DNA of 64,000 nt from Phorcus lineatus (taxonomy: Eukaryota > Mollusca > Gastropoda > Trochida > Trochidae), in the NCBI GenBank assembly GCA_921293015.1, contig OV121081.1:55143877-55207876 (forward strand). The letters are read 5' to 3'. The position numbers and the translations under genes are program-made. Below, piece by piece: positions 55,601 to 62,230 of the stretch (positions within the stretch are counted from its first letter, which is position 1; the number at the start of each line of letters is the position of its first letter). The notes under the pieces were generated by a model that saw nothing but the letters and a program-made list of their open reading frames with translations, had not been told where the DNA came from and did no database searches.

Positions 55601-55924
55601 TCCCTGCTATAATGCTAGCAGCAGTGATTTAATGAAATACCCTTCAAAGAGGCGTTAAACCCCAAGTCACCTCACCTCCCTTTTTATCGTAAACTAATAA
55701 TGTCCCTCATGGCAGAATTTTTTTCCGCCTTCATTCATCAGTAAATATACCTACTGCACATGCATACATACATAATATCTCATTTAGCCATCATTTATTT
55801 CAGAAAACAAAGACGTGGCAGGAAGAAAAAAGAGGACTCACGCGTGTCCGTTGTTAGTTGTACTTTGCGAACTCGGACCAGCATTCTGTGCGAGATCAAC
55901 CTACTTGAGGACAAAAATTGGTGA
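40591..55924 (+). CDS. Four-Ig-domain type I membrane receptor, 12 exons
   Basis: Gene model built from splice sites. Exons: 40591-40657, 41009-41117, 43867-44015, 44525-44686, 45432-45560, 48409-48508, 49314-49501, 49922-50065, 50365-50508, 50625-50690, 50986-51088, 55804-55924. All introns are GT-AG, and the sum is 1482 nt in one frame, giving 493 residues. Signal peptide 1-22; Ig1 about 23-108; Ig2 about 109-205; Ig3 about 206-301 (canonical I-set with DAGNYTC); Ig4 about 302-397 (extra Cys, no DxGxYxC); Thr/Pro stalk 398-419; transmembrane helix about 428-453; 40-residue tail starting KQRRGRKKK. The tail has no tyrosine, so no ITIM or ITAM. Several N-glycosylation sequons occur in the Ig domains. 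There is no fibrinogen domain, so it is not a FREP. A cell-surface adhesion or recognition role is inferred; the ligand is unknown. Confidence 0.87.
41009..41117 (+). CDS. Ig receptor exon 2: Ig1 first half
   Basis: Acceptor TTTCCTCAG|AC, donor CCAAG|GTACAT, out phase 2. Encodes DLNVPLKALSG through EETIMFNCSIAGVKDP, with the first Ig cysteine. Confidence 0.88.
41330..42910. repeat. Degenerate TTCATGAA-type repeat in intron 2, interrupted
   Basis: Blocks such as TTCATGAAGTGAT, GTTCATGAAAT and TGGTTTATGA recur from about 41330 to 42120 and again at 42790-42910, with the TTAA-flanked element between. Old simple-sequence expansion. Confidence 0.5.
42131..42785 (+). mobile_element. TTAA-flanked element with an exon-like start
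   Basis: The ends are inverted repeats: AGATCCATTTTCATCTTTAC at the left, and the complement of TTGAAAATGGATCT at the right. Each is bounded by TTAA (42127-42130, 42786-42789). TTAA target duplications are typical of piggyBac and Kolobok elements. Inside, ATG at about 42360 opens MAESRRSRRPSRKLLESLE and runs into GAG|GTAAGG, a plausible first coding exon with a splice donor. The rest of the transposase is gone. Superfamily assignment is open. Confidence 0.6.
43327..43441. mobile_element. 115-bp foldback MITE in intron 2
   Basis: Two 45-bp arms starting CATCCTGTCTCAGGGTAAGA are perfect complements except for one base, with a loop of about 25 bp. They are flanked by the direct repeat GGCTCATTCG (43317-43326, 43442-43451), a 9-10-bp target duplication. 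The near-identity of the arms suggests a young insertion. The duplication length fits MULE-type mobilisation. Confidence 0.88.
43867..44015 (+). CDS. Ig receptor exon 3: Ig1 second half
   Basis: Acceptor GCTTCAG|GTGG, donor CGCAG|GTAGGA, out phase 1. Encodes WLLNDS (core Trp) through HDEEYTCLVTS, with the second Ig cysteine, and a final strand. Confidence 0.92.
44525..44686 (+). CDS. Ig receptor exon 4: Ig2 first half
   Basis: Acceptor GTCATTGCAG|AG, donor CAACG|GTATCA, out phase 1. Encodes DDVDLLECDVP through PQIIWFRNRKPLGED, giving the cysteine and core Trp of Ig2. Confidence 0.92.
45200..45316 (-). repeat. Partial CAGCTGCAT MITE end in intron 4
   Basis: ATGATATTTGTACTAAGATACA and GGTATGCAGCTG followed by TA match the right end of the MITE at 22204-22768. 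The opposite end was not found. Confidence 0.55.
45432..45560 (+). CDS. Ig receptor exon 5: Ig2 second half
   Basis: Acceptor CCCGCTCAG|GC, donor ATATC|GTAAGT, out phase 1. Encodes RNARYQCVATNFILNSS, with the second cysteine of Ig2. The LINE insertion starts 28 bp beyond the donor. Confidence 0.92.
45588..47908 (+). mobile_element. 5'-truncated LINE (jockey/CR1-like) in intron 5
   Basis: A 2321-bp insert is flanked by ATAGAGAGAG (45578-45587, 47909-47918). Its 3' UTR has AATAAATATG close to the end. It lies in the sense orientation of the Ig gene, only 28 bp past the exon 5 donor, and brings its own polyadenylation signal. The repeated nature of the target makes the duplication slightly ambiguous. 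Confidence 0.8.
45646..47670 (+). CDS. LINE reverse transcriptase, long intact frame
   Basis: The frame is open from a TAA at 45643 to a TAA at 47668. It encodes the linker DDKLYDNSLDIANIMNQYF, then a full reverse transcriptase with KATGPDGI, NYRPVALT, KAFDRVWHKG, GVPQGSVLGPLLF, RLFADDTS (catalytic Asp pair) and WADKWQVSFNPNKT. The C-terminal tail ends in CSCGHNYEDSTHYFFSCPLF, a CxC/H/C knuckle. All palm residues are intact and there is no internal stop. The endonuclease domain is missing through 5' truncation, so it is not autonomous. It acts in copying LINE RNA at the target site. Lineage (jockey versus CR1) is judged by eye. Confidence 0.9.
   Translation, partial: GTFPPVLYDDKLYDNSLDIANIMNQYFTNQTKVNYPDRQIEDVIPTINNPLCDLYLYTNEVHDILSSLDTTKATGPDGISNKFLRMNSELLAGPLTEVFNLSLSKKIFPQIWKDASVVPIHKKGSINDCTNYRPVALTSCVAKVFEKCVFKHVYNFLRDNNILSNLQSGFTPGDSTVNQLTYLYDFIAEAVDKGKEVKAVFCDVSKAFDRVWHKGIIYKLKKIGINGNLLTWFESYLENREQSVVINGFRSDNRQVFAGVPQGSVLGPLLFILYINDIVEGINCNIRLFADDTSLYAIIGDPVETSADINDDLKRISEWADKWQVSFNPNKTVSIRFTRKLQPVQMPDLTMNDNTIDSVQSHKHLGLTLQHDCSWNDHINETVKKVAPMVNCLRSLKYRLNRKTLEIMYKQFILPVFDYCSHIWDNCTKQQADMLEKLNLDALRTVCGAVRGTSHDKIYKETNCKPLIHRRYVNKLSLFYSMVNNNTPSYLSNLVPHKISDFVDYNLRDDSKLQTINCKTVNYAKSFLPDTVKLWNSLPIEHRNSPSLSTFKKAINTETEMHTNFDLHYGSRFSQIIHSRLRLECSNLNAHKYERFISSTPDCSCGHNYEDSTHYFFSCPLFMNIRENMFFYNKGFDLRSVLFGNPNCSSYVNNELLISVHEFIDLTGRFASDP
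47909..48046. repeat. GA-rich minisatellite
   Basis: GAGAGAGAGGGGGAGGGAGAG and AATACCTCAGGGAGAGAG-type units repeat about four times. The array begins exactly at the right target duplication of the LINE. Confidence 0.85.
48409..48508 (+). CDS. Ig receptor exon 6: Ig3 first half
   Basis: Acceptor TTCTCCAG|CC, donor GGGGA|GTAAGT, out phase 2. Encodes GGDVILECVFKG, with the first cysteine of Ig3. Confidence 0.9.
49314..49501 (+). CDS. Ig receptor exon 7: Ig3 second half
   Basis: Acceptor TTGTTTTCAG|TC, donor AAAAG|GTGAGT, out phase 1. Encodes PIPEISWKKFG and VSDAGNYTCVARN, a textbook I-set pattern. Confidence 0.95.
49922..50065 (+). CDS. Ig receptor exon 8: Ig4 first half
   Basis: Acceptor GTGCGAAG|CA at 49922, or GCAAGAG|CA at 49928; both keep the frame, so a two-residue alternative is possible. 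Donor GAATG|GTATGT, out phase 1. Encodes AGSDVSLRCAQPSGDIQWYI. Confidence 0.85.
50365..50508 (+). CDS. Ig receptor exon 9: Ig4 second half
   Basis: Acceptor CCTTCTATAG|AA, donor GTCG|GTGAGT, out phase 1. Encodes NGICVQCYVTDDRS and an added Cys in YSACVKYVG; the usual DxGxYxC turn is missing. Confidence 0.88.
50625..50690 (+). CDS. Ig receptor exon 10: Thr/Pro stalk
   Basis: Acceptor TTTCTTTAG|AA, donor GATAG|GTAAGC, out phase 1. Encodes a linker rich in Thr, Pro and Ser (LPTTTPSIDSTTPAAT), a likely O-glycosylated stalk. Confidence 0.88.
   Translation, partial: NLWTNCQQQHPRLIVRRQLLR
50986..51088 (+). CDS. Ig receptor exon 11: transmembrane helix
   Basis: Acceptor AGTTGCAG|AT, donor ATAAG|GTGAGT, out phase 2. 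Encodes MPVWIIILGTLAGVFVV and a further hydrophobic run ending LLIR. The 3' end of this exon is the source of the 51-bp tandem repeat that follows. Confidence 0.92.
51041..51200 (+). repeat. 51-bp tandem repeat from exon 11, proximal block
   Basis: The last 48 bp of exon 11 plus GTGAGTT recur twice directly downstream. Each copy retains TGTCTGCAG, TCACCATTGTCTTACTCATC and AG|GTGAGT. Reading through the first donor gives an immediate in-frame stop. Confidence 0.92.
51450..52138 (-). pseudogene. CR1/L2-like LINE, C-terminal fragment in intron 11
   Basis: On the minus strand, a frame from about 52122 reads PPWLHFVKTILDDCGLSYIW, then in another frame DEYHYIFECNCLLENRK. The element ends AATAAAGAACTTGAACTTG. 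It is an old 5'-truncated copy with at least one frame change. Confidence 0.75.
52419..53656 (+). pseudogene. LINE RT thumb and C-terminal region, frameshifted
   Basis: It begins with LLFADDMAVVDPTVIGLQKR, passes CNKWQLKVNVPKTKVMVF, SSYKYLGVHFSSSG, PILLYGTEVWGF and ARGELGRYSL, and breaks near 53285. A second frame continues to CPFCIVQVIESEYHFCMEC and a helical end at 53656. Palm motifs before FADD are lost. One frameshift separates the two parts. Confidence 0.88.
52419..53763 (+). mobile_element. 5'-truncated CR1/L2-like LINE with 13-bp target duplication
   Basis: A 1345-bp insert is flanked by AGTCGACCAGTAT (52406-52418, 53764-53776). It starts within the RT palm just before the Asp pair and ends after GGAAATAAACACAGTTTCAA. 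It lies in intron 11 in the sense orientation. Confidence 0.88.
53838..54085 (+). repeat. 51-bp tandem repeat from exon 11, distal block
   Basis: About five further units, with TGTCTGCAGCAATCGTCA and CTCATCAGGTGAGT at about 53838, 53889, 53930, 53982 and 54033. One unit has a short deletion. It is separated from the proximal block by 2.6 kb of inserted DNA. Confidence 0.92.
54190..54645 (-). pseudogene. Tc1/mariner transposase relic in intron 11
   Basis: The minus strand starts MSTMGNSQRQMARTVNCNQT and continues DRPRSGRPRVTTAVA, the N-terminal helix-turn-helix and GRPRxTT linker of Tc1 transposases. A broken segment at about 54199-54300 contains SGFAYSGTMAMFEF-type frames corresponding to the FCLFxxDGRVRV block. 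The catalytic C-terminus is missing. Confidence 0.8.
55434..55500 (+). repeat. Fragment shared with the MULE tRNA-like unit
   Basis: CCCGCCAGGGGCT, CAACTTT and TGCAGTAGA match 25316-25350, directly after the tRNA-like B box of the MULE copies. It shows that this sequence also exists outside those elements. Confidence 0.6.
55525..55679 (+). repeat. SINE-like dispersed repeat, copy 2
   Basis: GGTTCGCTAGATCAGCC, GCAGGTTTCACCACA, GGCGTTAAAC and AAGTCACCTCACCTC are the complement of blocks at 36291-36480 in the same order. It lies 125 bp upstream of the last exon of the Ig gene. Confidence 0.65.
55804..55924 (+). CDS. Ig receptor exon 12: cytoplasmic tail and stop
   Basis: Acceptor CATTTATTTCAG|AA, in phase 2 with exon 11. 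Encodes KQRRGRKKKEDSRVS through INLLEDKNW, then TGA at 55922-55924. A weak donor-like GTGACG overlaps the stop, so an alternative tail cannot be excluded. Confidence 0.82.
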
Positions 55925-55989
55925 CGTCCTTCTTAGAAAAGAATAATGTGTTTACTAAACACCATATCATATTGCTATTGCTTAGTCGA

Positions 55990-56080
55990 TGTGCGCGAAA
56001 AATAAACCCCGCGAATCAGTCATTTTTTATGTTTGCGCGAAAATAACACCCCGCGAAAATAAATGATTTTACAGTATCTC
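55990..56080. repeat. CGCGAAAATAAA-rich repeat with candidate poly(A) signals
   Basis: GCGCGAAAAATAAACC and GCGAAAATAAATGATTTTAC form a near duplication and resemble a MITE end common in mollusc DNA (recollection). AATAAA at 56001-56006, and again near 56058, lies about 80 and 135 bp past the Ig gene stop codon, so the repeat may supply its polyadenylation signal. Confidence 0.45.
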
Positions 56081-56223
56081 AAAATCACCTTTTTTGTATA
56101 TTTGAAAGGTTATATTTACACTGTGAAACAAATTAAATAACTTCATGTTTTTGTTGTCACATATACCCAAAGTCCATTTTTTTAAATTCCTTTTTAAAAA
56201 AAACCCAGGTTGATATTATCCTA

Positions 56224-56370
56224 CAGCTGCATCCCAAAAATTTGTACATCCACTTCTGTTAGCAAGTGCAAATATCGTCTATTGCGTGATCACGAGGAAT
56301 CGTACGTGCCGAGGCGAAAAGGAAACCTATGATTTTGCGCGTTCACCTTAGTCGTGATGACCCAATGTAC
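56224..56370 (+). repeat. Partial CAGCTGCAT MITE
   Basis: TA followed by CAGCTGCATCCCAAAAAT, AGTGCAAATATCGTC and GTCGTGATGACCCAATG aligns with the left end of the MITE at 22204. The right end was not found. Confidence 0.55.
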
Positions 56371-59300
56371 TACAACATGATCTAATTTCTTACTTATCAG
56401 TTCATCATAACATTTTTCTAATTGAAGTGAACGCGGGTAAACAGTTACGGGTACGGGTTTGACCCCCATCCCATGGGTGACCTGCGAAGGTGAACTCCCT
56501 TTTCAATTGGTGACCCCTTATATGTTTTACTTTTACATACATGTAATAAACAACTTTTCGCACACATATATGTCAGACATTGTCTGTGGAGAGAAAGCTG
56601 TTTATCATTCTTATAATCAGACATCTTATTCTTCTTTGATAAAAGAAATAAACAATTCACACAAAAACACAAAACGAGAATAACTGAAATACCATTATAT
56701 TTTAACATCAGTTTGCAATATAAGAGATCTAGATTTTATCATTGAAAATACAAGGGAAGCTACCAGTACTTTTAGGCATTTATATTCACTACATGCGGCT
56801 CGACATTTCAGAATTCCAGTGCCACAAATGAATTATTTCAGCATTATGATCCTAAAAATAACCATTTTATCTAAAAGAGGAGCCCAGCTCCGGATTCGAA
56901 CCCCTCGAACCCACCCGTTGCGCGGTATACACTGGGATAAAGGCGTGGTCTATTCTACCCGGAAGTTTACACACTGCCCAGCTAAAAACGTATTTTCAAA
57001 GCAGGAAGATCTTACACGCAAGGCAGCCTATTGGGATTTCTACTAACACGGTAAAGTACGCTATTGATTCATGGTTGTGAACTTGTTCAATATTATGTGA
57101 AATGTATTTCGTATCTTAGGAAGGAAAAGGCCTAAGACCTGAACTGAGTACCATGTTAGCCTGACTACTTGGGTATAAAAGGGGTGTGAACAGCTAATCG
57201 GATAGTCGGTTGAGGTGAATACGCAATTGTGGACTGTTCGTACATAACCTGTTTACAATACTGCATTGAATTAAAGGGGCAGTAGCATTTGTTGATGCAA
57301 AACGCATTATCTTTGGAGGGTCAAAACATATCTTTGCTTAACCCAATCATCCATGGTCGTAGAGGATCTCATTGAGTACAAAGCATAAACCACGGATGAC
57401 CATTTTTGTGTGAACGTCTTTGATTATTTGAAGTAGGGAAATGGATTCGCATAGCTTAAACGATCATGATATTTTCGTTTTAAAACTGCGTCTATTTAAC
57501 GAAAATGAAATTTCGTGAGAACACTTTATTGTCGAAAACATGCTATTCCCCCTTGAATGATTTGCAAAATCAGTTCCCACTATGTCAGTGTGTGACACAA
57601 TGTATATATATCTGTCAGTGTATAAGCAACATATCAAAGACCAGTCCAGTGGTATGAATCACTTCATTCATCATCCTACCCATGTCATTATTCCAACTGT
57701 AAAGCAGTGTTTTGGAATGAAATACAGGAGAGTACCTCATGATAAGTATCCTTTTAAAAGCTTCTATAAATAGAGAATAACTCCGCATGCCTTAAATATG
57801 CAAGGCTTTAGAAAACAAAATTATACCTAAAAATAGTTATCATGTTCTTACTGTTATTTAAGTCAGAAGTGAAGACGAATTTACATTTTGTTTGCCTGTG
57901 AAACCTTATGCTCATTAAGAAAGAAGTTTTTGAAATGTGCTAACGTCAAATCAAAAATTATGTACAATCCATCTCAAGCCTCTACTCTTGAAGTTTTTAT
58001 AAAATGTTGCCATTTATATTAAACAATTAAAAAATCCATTCGAAAATCACGTGACCATTTGCACTGACAGTTTCAACTGTACCATGGGCCACATGCTGAA
58101 TAATCATGTCTGTCTGTCTGTTTGTCTATTTGTCTGTTTGTCTGACTGTCTAACAATGTGCTGAACAATAGGCTGGACATAGTTATTCGTCGTGAGTTGA
58201 TGAATTTTGCTCACATTTACATCACATTTTATAGCCTTTAATTAAAATACATCCAAATGACATTTAAGACAATACTAAATGTCACATAAATATAAATATT
58301 TTCTAAAACATTTGTGAACACAACGACTTAAAAAATCAAATCTTTCTATAATTAAATTAAAAAAGGGGTGTCCCTTTACGTTTAATCCCCCTAAGACACA
58401 GGAAGCACACAATTGTTGCTGTAATTCTATAACTGAAACTGTTTGTTCATCCGTTCGAGTTCTTTGCACAGATGAGGAGGGGGAAAACTATCTATGACAT
58501 TATGCTTGCTTTCTACTCAAATAGCGTACATGTACTTACATACATCTACTTAGACAGCTTCATCAAGTGATCGAGCATATCCCTATGAGTATGACGACCT
58601 AGATAAATATTGATGAGTTCTTATGTTTATACTGCCGAGAAATGATGATATAACATTTCATGTTATAATAACTTAAATTCCAAAATTGTATTTATTTAAT
58701 ATAAAAAAATCAATTTCTTTGTGGAAAACGAAGACATATCCACATGTAAAACCTTCATTTACTTTTTCAAACTTTTGTACAGTTGATTTGCCTTTTTATC
58801 AATTATTTTATAATAAAAGATAAGCAGATTCGAATACACCTCCACGCAGCCAATTGCTCAAATATCGCTTAGCAATACATCGCCCATTCTAGCGTATATG
58901 TAGGCCTTTATAACCACTTTACAAAAATAGCGCTTCACACACACTTAACGATATTATCATTTGTGATAGGACAAGAAAGTGTTTGACCAAAATAAGTGTT
59001 GAAGATGTACATGTAGTTCTTTATCATTTTTCTTGAGCAATCGCCCCCATACATCTGCAGACTATTTGATTCAATCAAGCAAACTAATTTGAAATCGATA
59101 ATCAGAATAAAGATTTGAACTAACGATATGTTACTTTCGTACTTAATTTTGTTATTTTAACCAAACTTTTTAGAATTTTCTAGAAATTGTTTTTACTTGA
59201 ATATTCTCTTTGTAAACTAACACGAACATTCAGGTCATTATTCTTGCCCAATACACGGATACATGGATGTTTACACGGACGTAGTTCAACTATCTTCCCT

Positions 59301-60177
59301 TTGATGAGCGTGTAGCTTGTGTTGCTAAGATATTGACAAGAAGTAACCCTTATTCTGACCTCTGTGTCATTCAATGAAGCAATTAATCAAAATAGATTGC
59401 TTAGACTGAGTTGAATAGAAAATGGTATCATGAATGGATATGTCAGGGTACATGTTAGGAAAAATTATAGAGGTGAGGGGGGCTGAATTTCACTGAATAG
59501 TGAATAATTATAGTAATATGGGTATCTCCTGCTTTTTATTACTTTTTGTACTTTACATGTAGGTCTCGTTTGAATATCAATTATTTCTCCCTAATGTAGG
59601 ATACTAAGTGTAGTAATATAACACCGGGTAAACATGGTCTTATTAACTATTAAAATCGTACCATATGAGTGAGGCATAAGCGCCTTAAAAACATTAATGC
59701 ATCGATTAATTATTTGGTTGTCATATAGACACATTCCTTATATTTTAACATATGACAAACGTCAAAGTCTGAGCTTTATCCAATAGTTATTGAACAAGTT
59801 TTATGTGAATGAATATATAAATACGGGATGCTATACCTGTCCTCAAAATAACTTCAATGTAAAAACGGTAATCCTATCAAGTTAAACTCACAATGAACTG
59901 TAAATGAAACATTTCATTAATGGATTCTCTGAACTATGTTCGTCTCACCTACTAGGACAAACGAGTAACCAACGAGTACGAGCACAATTACACAGACAAC
60001 AAACCAATGACCCAAATATCCATGTAAAGTTAAATTAGCACTTGTAAATGTGGCAATTGGAATTTTAATAAAATTATCCCTTTCTTCAACGTTTACGCAA
60101 TGAATTATACATATATTCAAGTATGCGCGTATGAGTGTATAAATTTATATATGTATATATATCGCGTTATCGCATAT
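56371..60177. other. Gene-poor stretch
   Basis: No coding region recognised in 3.8 kb. A (GTCT)n patch lies at about 58107-58153. GGATTCGAACC near 56890 matches a tRNA B box, but no A box was found at the right distance. Confidence 0.5.
58107..58153. repeat. (GTCT)n microsatellite, imperfect
   Basis: A run of about eleven GTCT-type tetramers with a few substitutions. Confidence 0.85.
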
Positions 60178-60830
60178 AAAAATAATATACTTCAGACGGC
60201 ATATGCTGACTTAATAATGACTTGACGCGTCGCATTTCAATTTGTTAACAAGTTATTGGATGAAAATACATCCTTATGACAAACATATAAAATACGTGAA
60301 AAATAATATACTTCAGACGGCATATGCTGTAGGTTTCATTTTAATAATGACTTGACGCGTCGCATTTCAATTTGTTAACAAGTTATTGGATGAAAATACA
60401 TCCTTATGACAAACATATAAAATACGTGAAAAATAATATACTTCAGACGGCATATGCTGTAGGTTTCATTTTAATAATGACTTGACGCGTCGCATTTCAA
60501 TTTGTTAACAAGTTATTGGATGAAAATACATCCTTATGACAAACATATAAAATACGTGAAAAATAATATACTTCAGACGGCATATGCTGTAGGTTTCATT
60601 TTAATAATGACTTGACGCGTCGCATTTCAATTTGTTAACAAGTTATTGGATGAAAATACATCCTTATGACAAACATATAAAATACGTGAAAAATAATATA
60701 CTTCAGACGGCATATGCTGTAGGTTTCATTTTAATAATGACTTGACGCGTCGCATTTCAATTTGTTAACAAGTTATTGGATGAAAATACATCCTTATGAC
60801 AAACATATAAAATATGTGAAAAATAATATA
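60178..60830. repeat. 130-bp tandem repeat (satellite-like), five units
   Basis: AATAATATACTTCAGACGGC recurs at 60181, 60302, 60432, 60562, 60692 and (partial) 60822. Later units are exactly 130 bp apart and almost identical; the first lacks 9 bp (spacing 121). Each unit contains GACTTGACGCGTCGCATT and ends ATAAAATACGTG. There are no spacers and no flanking cas genes, so it is not a CRISPR array. Confidence 0.97.
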
Positions 60831-61739
60831 CTTTAGACGACACCGACTTTCGGTATCATTCTAATGTCTTTCAACAATGTGGAACAATAATCGCATTCAT
60901 AAATTTCACACTTTCTATTATTAAGTGACACTGAGTATGTTTCATGAATTTGTGGCTTCAATAAGAGTCAGGATACCATATGAGTTAAATTCATAGCATC
61001 TCCCTAAAAGTGCACCCTTATCTCTATAATGCCAAAAATAGGTTATTTTCTTGTTATAAATGGTCATCGGAAAAGGACCATGTAATTGTTAGAAAATTGA
61101 AATTATGATTTTTTTCACCTGAATATTTGTTAGAAATAGTACAATTACCTGCTGAACTCTACCAATCCAAACTTGTCTTTGTGTCTGTTATACATAAGTA
61201 TCCAAAAATATGTTTGAGTTACTGAGCCATTGTCCGGATTTCGATCATTAATTACGACTTTTACCTTTGACTGTCACTATACTAACGTAATATGCTATCA
61301 AGAGGGTAATCTAAGAATGAATCACTACTTTTCATTAACATTGTGCAAGTTATTTAGTTTGACATATTTTACTCAAACAACATACTCTGTGCCCCTTTAA
61401 TTCCTTTAATAGCCTACATGTATTAGGTAGGTCATTGGTATGTATTATTAAGGTTAATTGTAAATGGTTTATGTGTAAAATATTCTTAAAACATAACAGA
61501 TTGAAGATGAAACTTCGTATTTAAGTTCATTACAAACCTGTTTGACAAAAAATTTGATCATCATGTTGTTGCTACCCATGTAGTGTTAAACATGGAAAGG
61601 GGCGTACTATACATGATGATATATGCATTTCTCTTTAAAATATAAAGTAAATGCGAGATGTCAACAGGATTTACTATTATGTACAGTTCAGTTTGGCTGT
61701 TTATCCTAATATAAAAATGTTCTTGATTTTCCGCTGCTC
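60831..61739. other. No gene recognised
   Basis: AT-rich, including dispersed repeat copy 2 at 61170-61400. Confidence 0.5.
61170..61400 (+). repeat. Dispersed repeat, copy 2
   Basis: Matches 15900-16110 block by block (GTCTTTGTGTCTG, TGTTTGAGTTACTGAG, CACTATACTAA, ATCACTACTTTTC, TTTGACATAT). Confidence 0.55.
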
Positions 61740-62230
61740 TCCATTCTCTGCGCGCATTTTTTAATTACAGATTGGACAGATTGTAAACTGGGGATTGCAG
61801 TTAGTTTCGCATTTATCTATGTGCGCGCTGTGGGGGATACATCTATGATTTGGAGTTTTAATTCGTTGTTTATGCCCCCGCATTCTTTCTTCAGCAACAA
61901 CCCCGTGTGGCCAATATATTCTTCTCCTCCAGCAGCGTATTTGATAAATATATCAGATTTGTTGTGGCGCAAGACACGTTTTCCGTCTTGAGTTATTTTT
62001 TAAAAGAGATTGAATTCACATCTTAAATGTGTGTGCATTTGCCGGTCTATTAAAATTGGGGATTCTACTTTTCAAAAAAGTGAAGATTATCATTTAAAAG
62101 AATGAGCTTCATATATTTTGATAAAAATTCTTTTGGGATTATATCCGGTATGTCATGGGGATGGTTGTCAAGGAAAATAGTAAGTTGCTTTTACATCCAA
62201 GCCATGAGGGATATTATATAATTGTAAAGT
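61740..62230 (-). pseudogene. Penelope-like element: RT and GIY-YIG endonuclease remnant
   Basis: On the minus strand from about 62225, one frame reads LYNIPHGLDVKATYYF, the (S)LYTNIPH motif of Penelope-like reverse transcriptases. The next frame reads DNHPHDIPDIIPKEFLSKYM and LILLNDNLHFFEK, the block before the QxxGTAMG motif, which is missing. Further on comes GGEEYIGHTG, then after a frameshift RMRGHKQRIKTPNHR, HSAHIDKCE and FTICPICN. Together these form the GIY-YIG endonuclease pattern YIGxTG-R-H-HxxxC. Several frameshifts and a deletion make it dead. Confidence 0.75.

Noticed and set aside
40591-55924. FREP-type (Ig plus fibrinogen) immune lectin
   Set aside because: No fibrinogen domain; the model instead ends in a membrane helix, a short tail and a stop codon.
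56880-56945. Minus-strand tRNA gene or SINE head
   Set aside because: Only the B-box-like GGATTCGAACC is convincing; no proper A box or cloverleaf.
60178-60830. CRISPR-like regular repeat
   Set aside because: Units are contiguous 130-bp tandem copies without unique spacers, in animal DNA, so this is a satellite.
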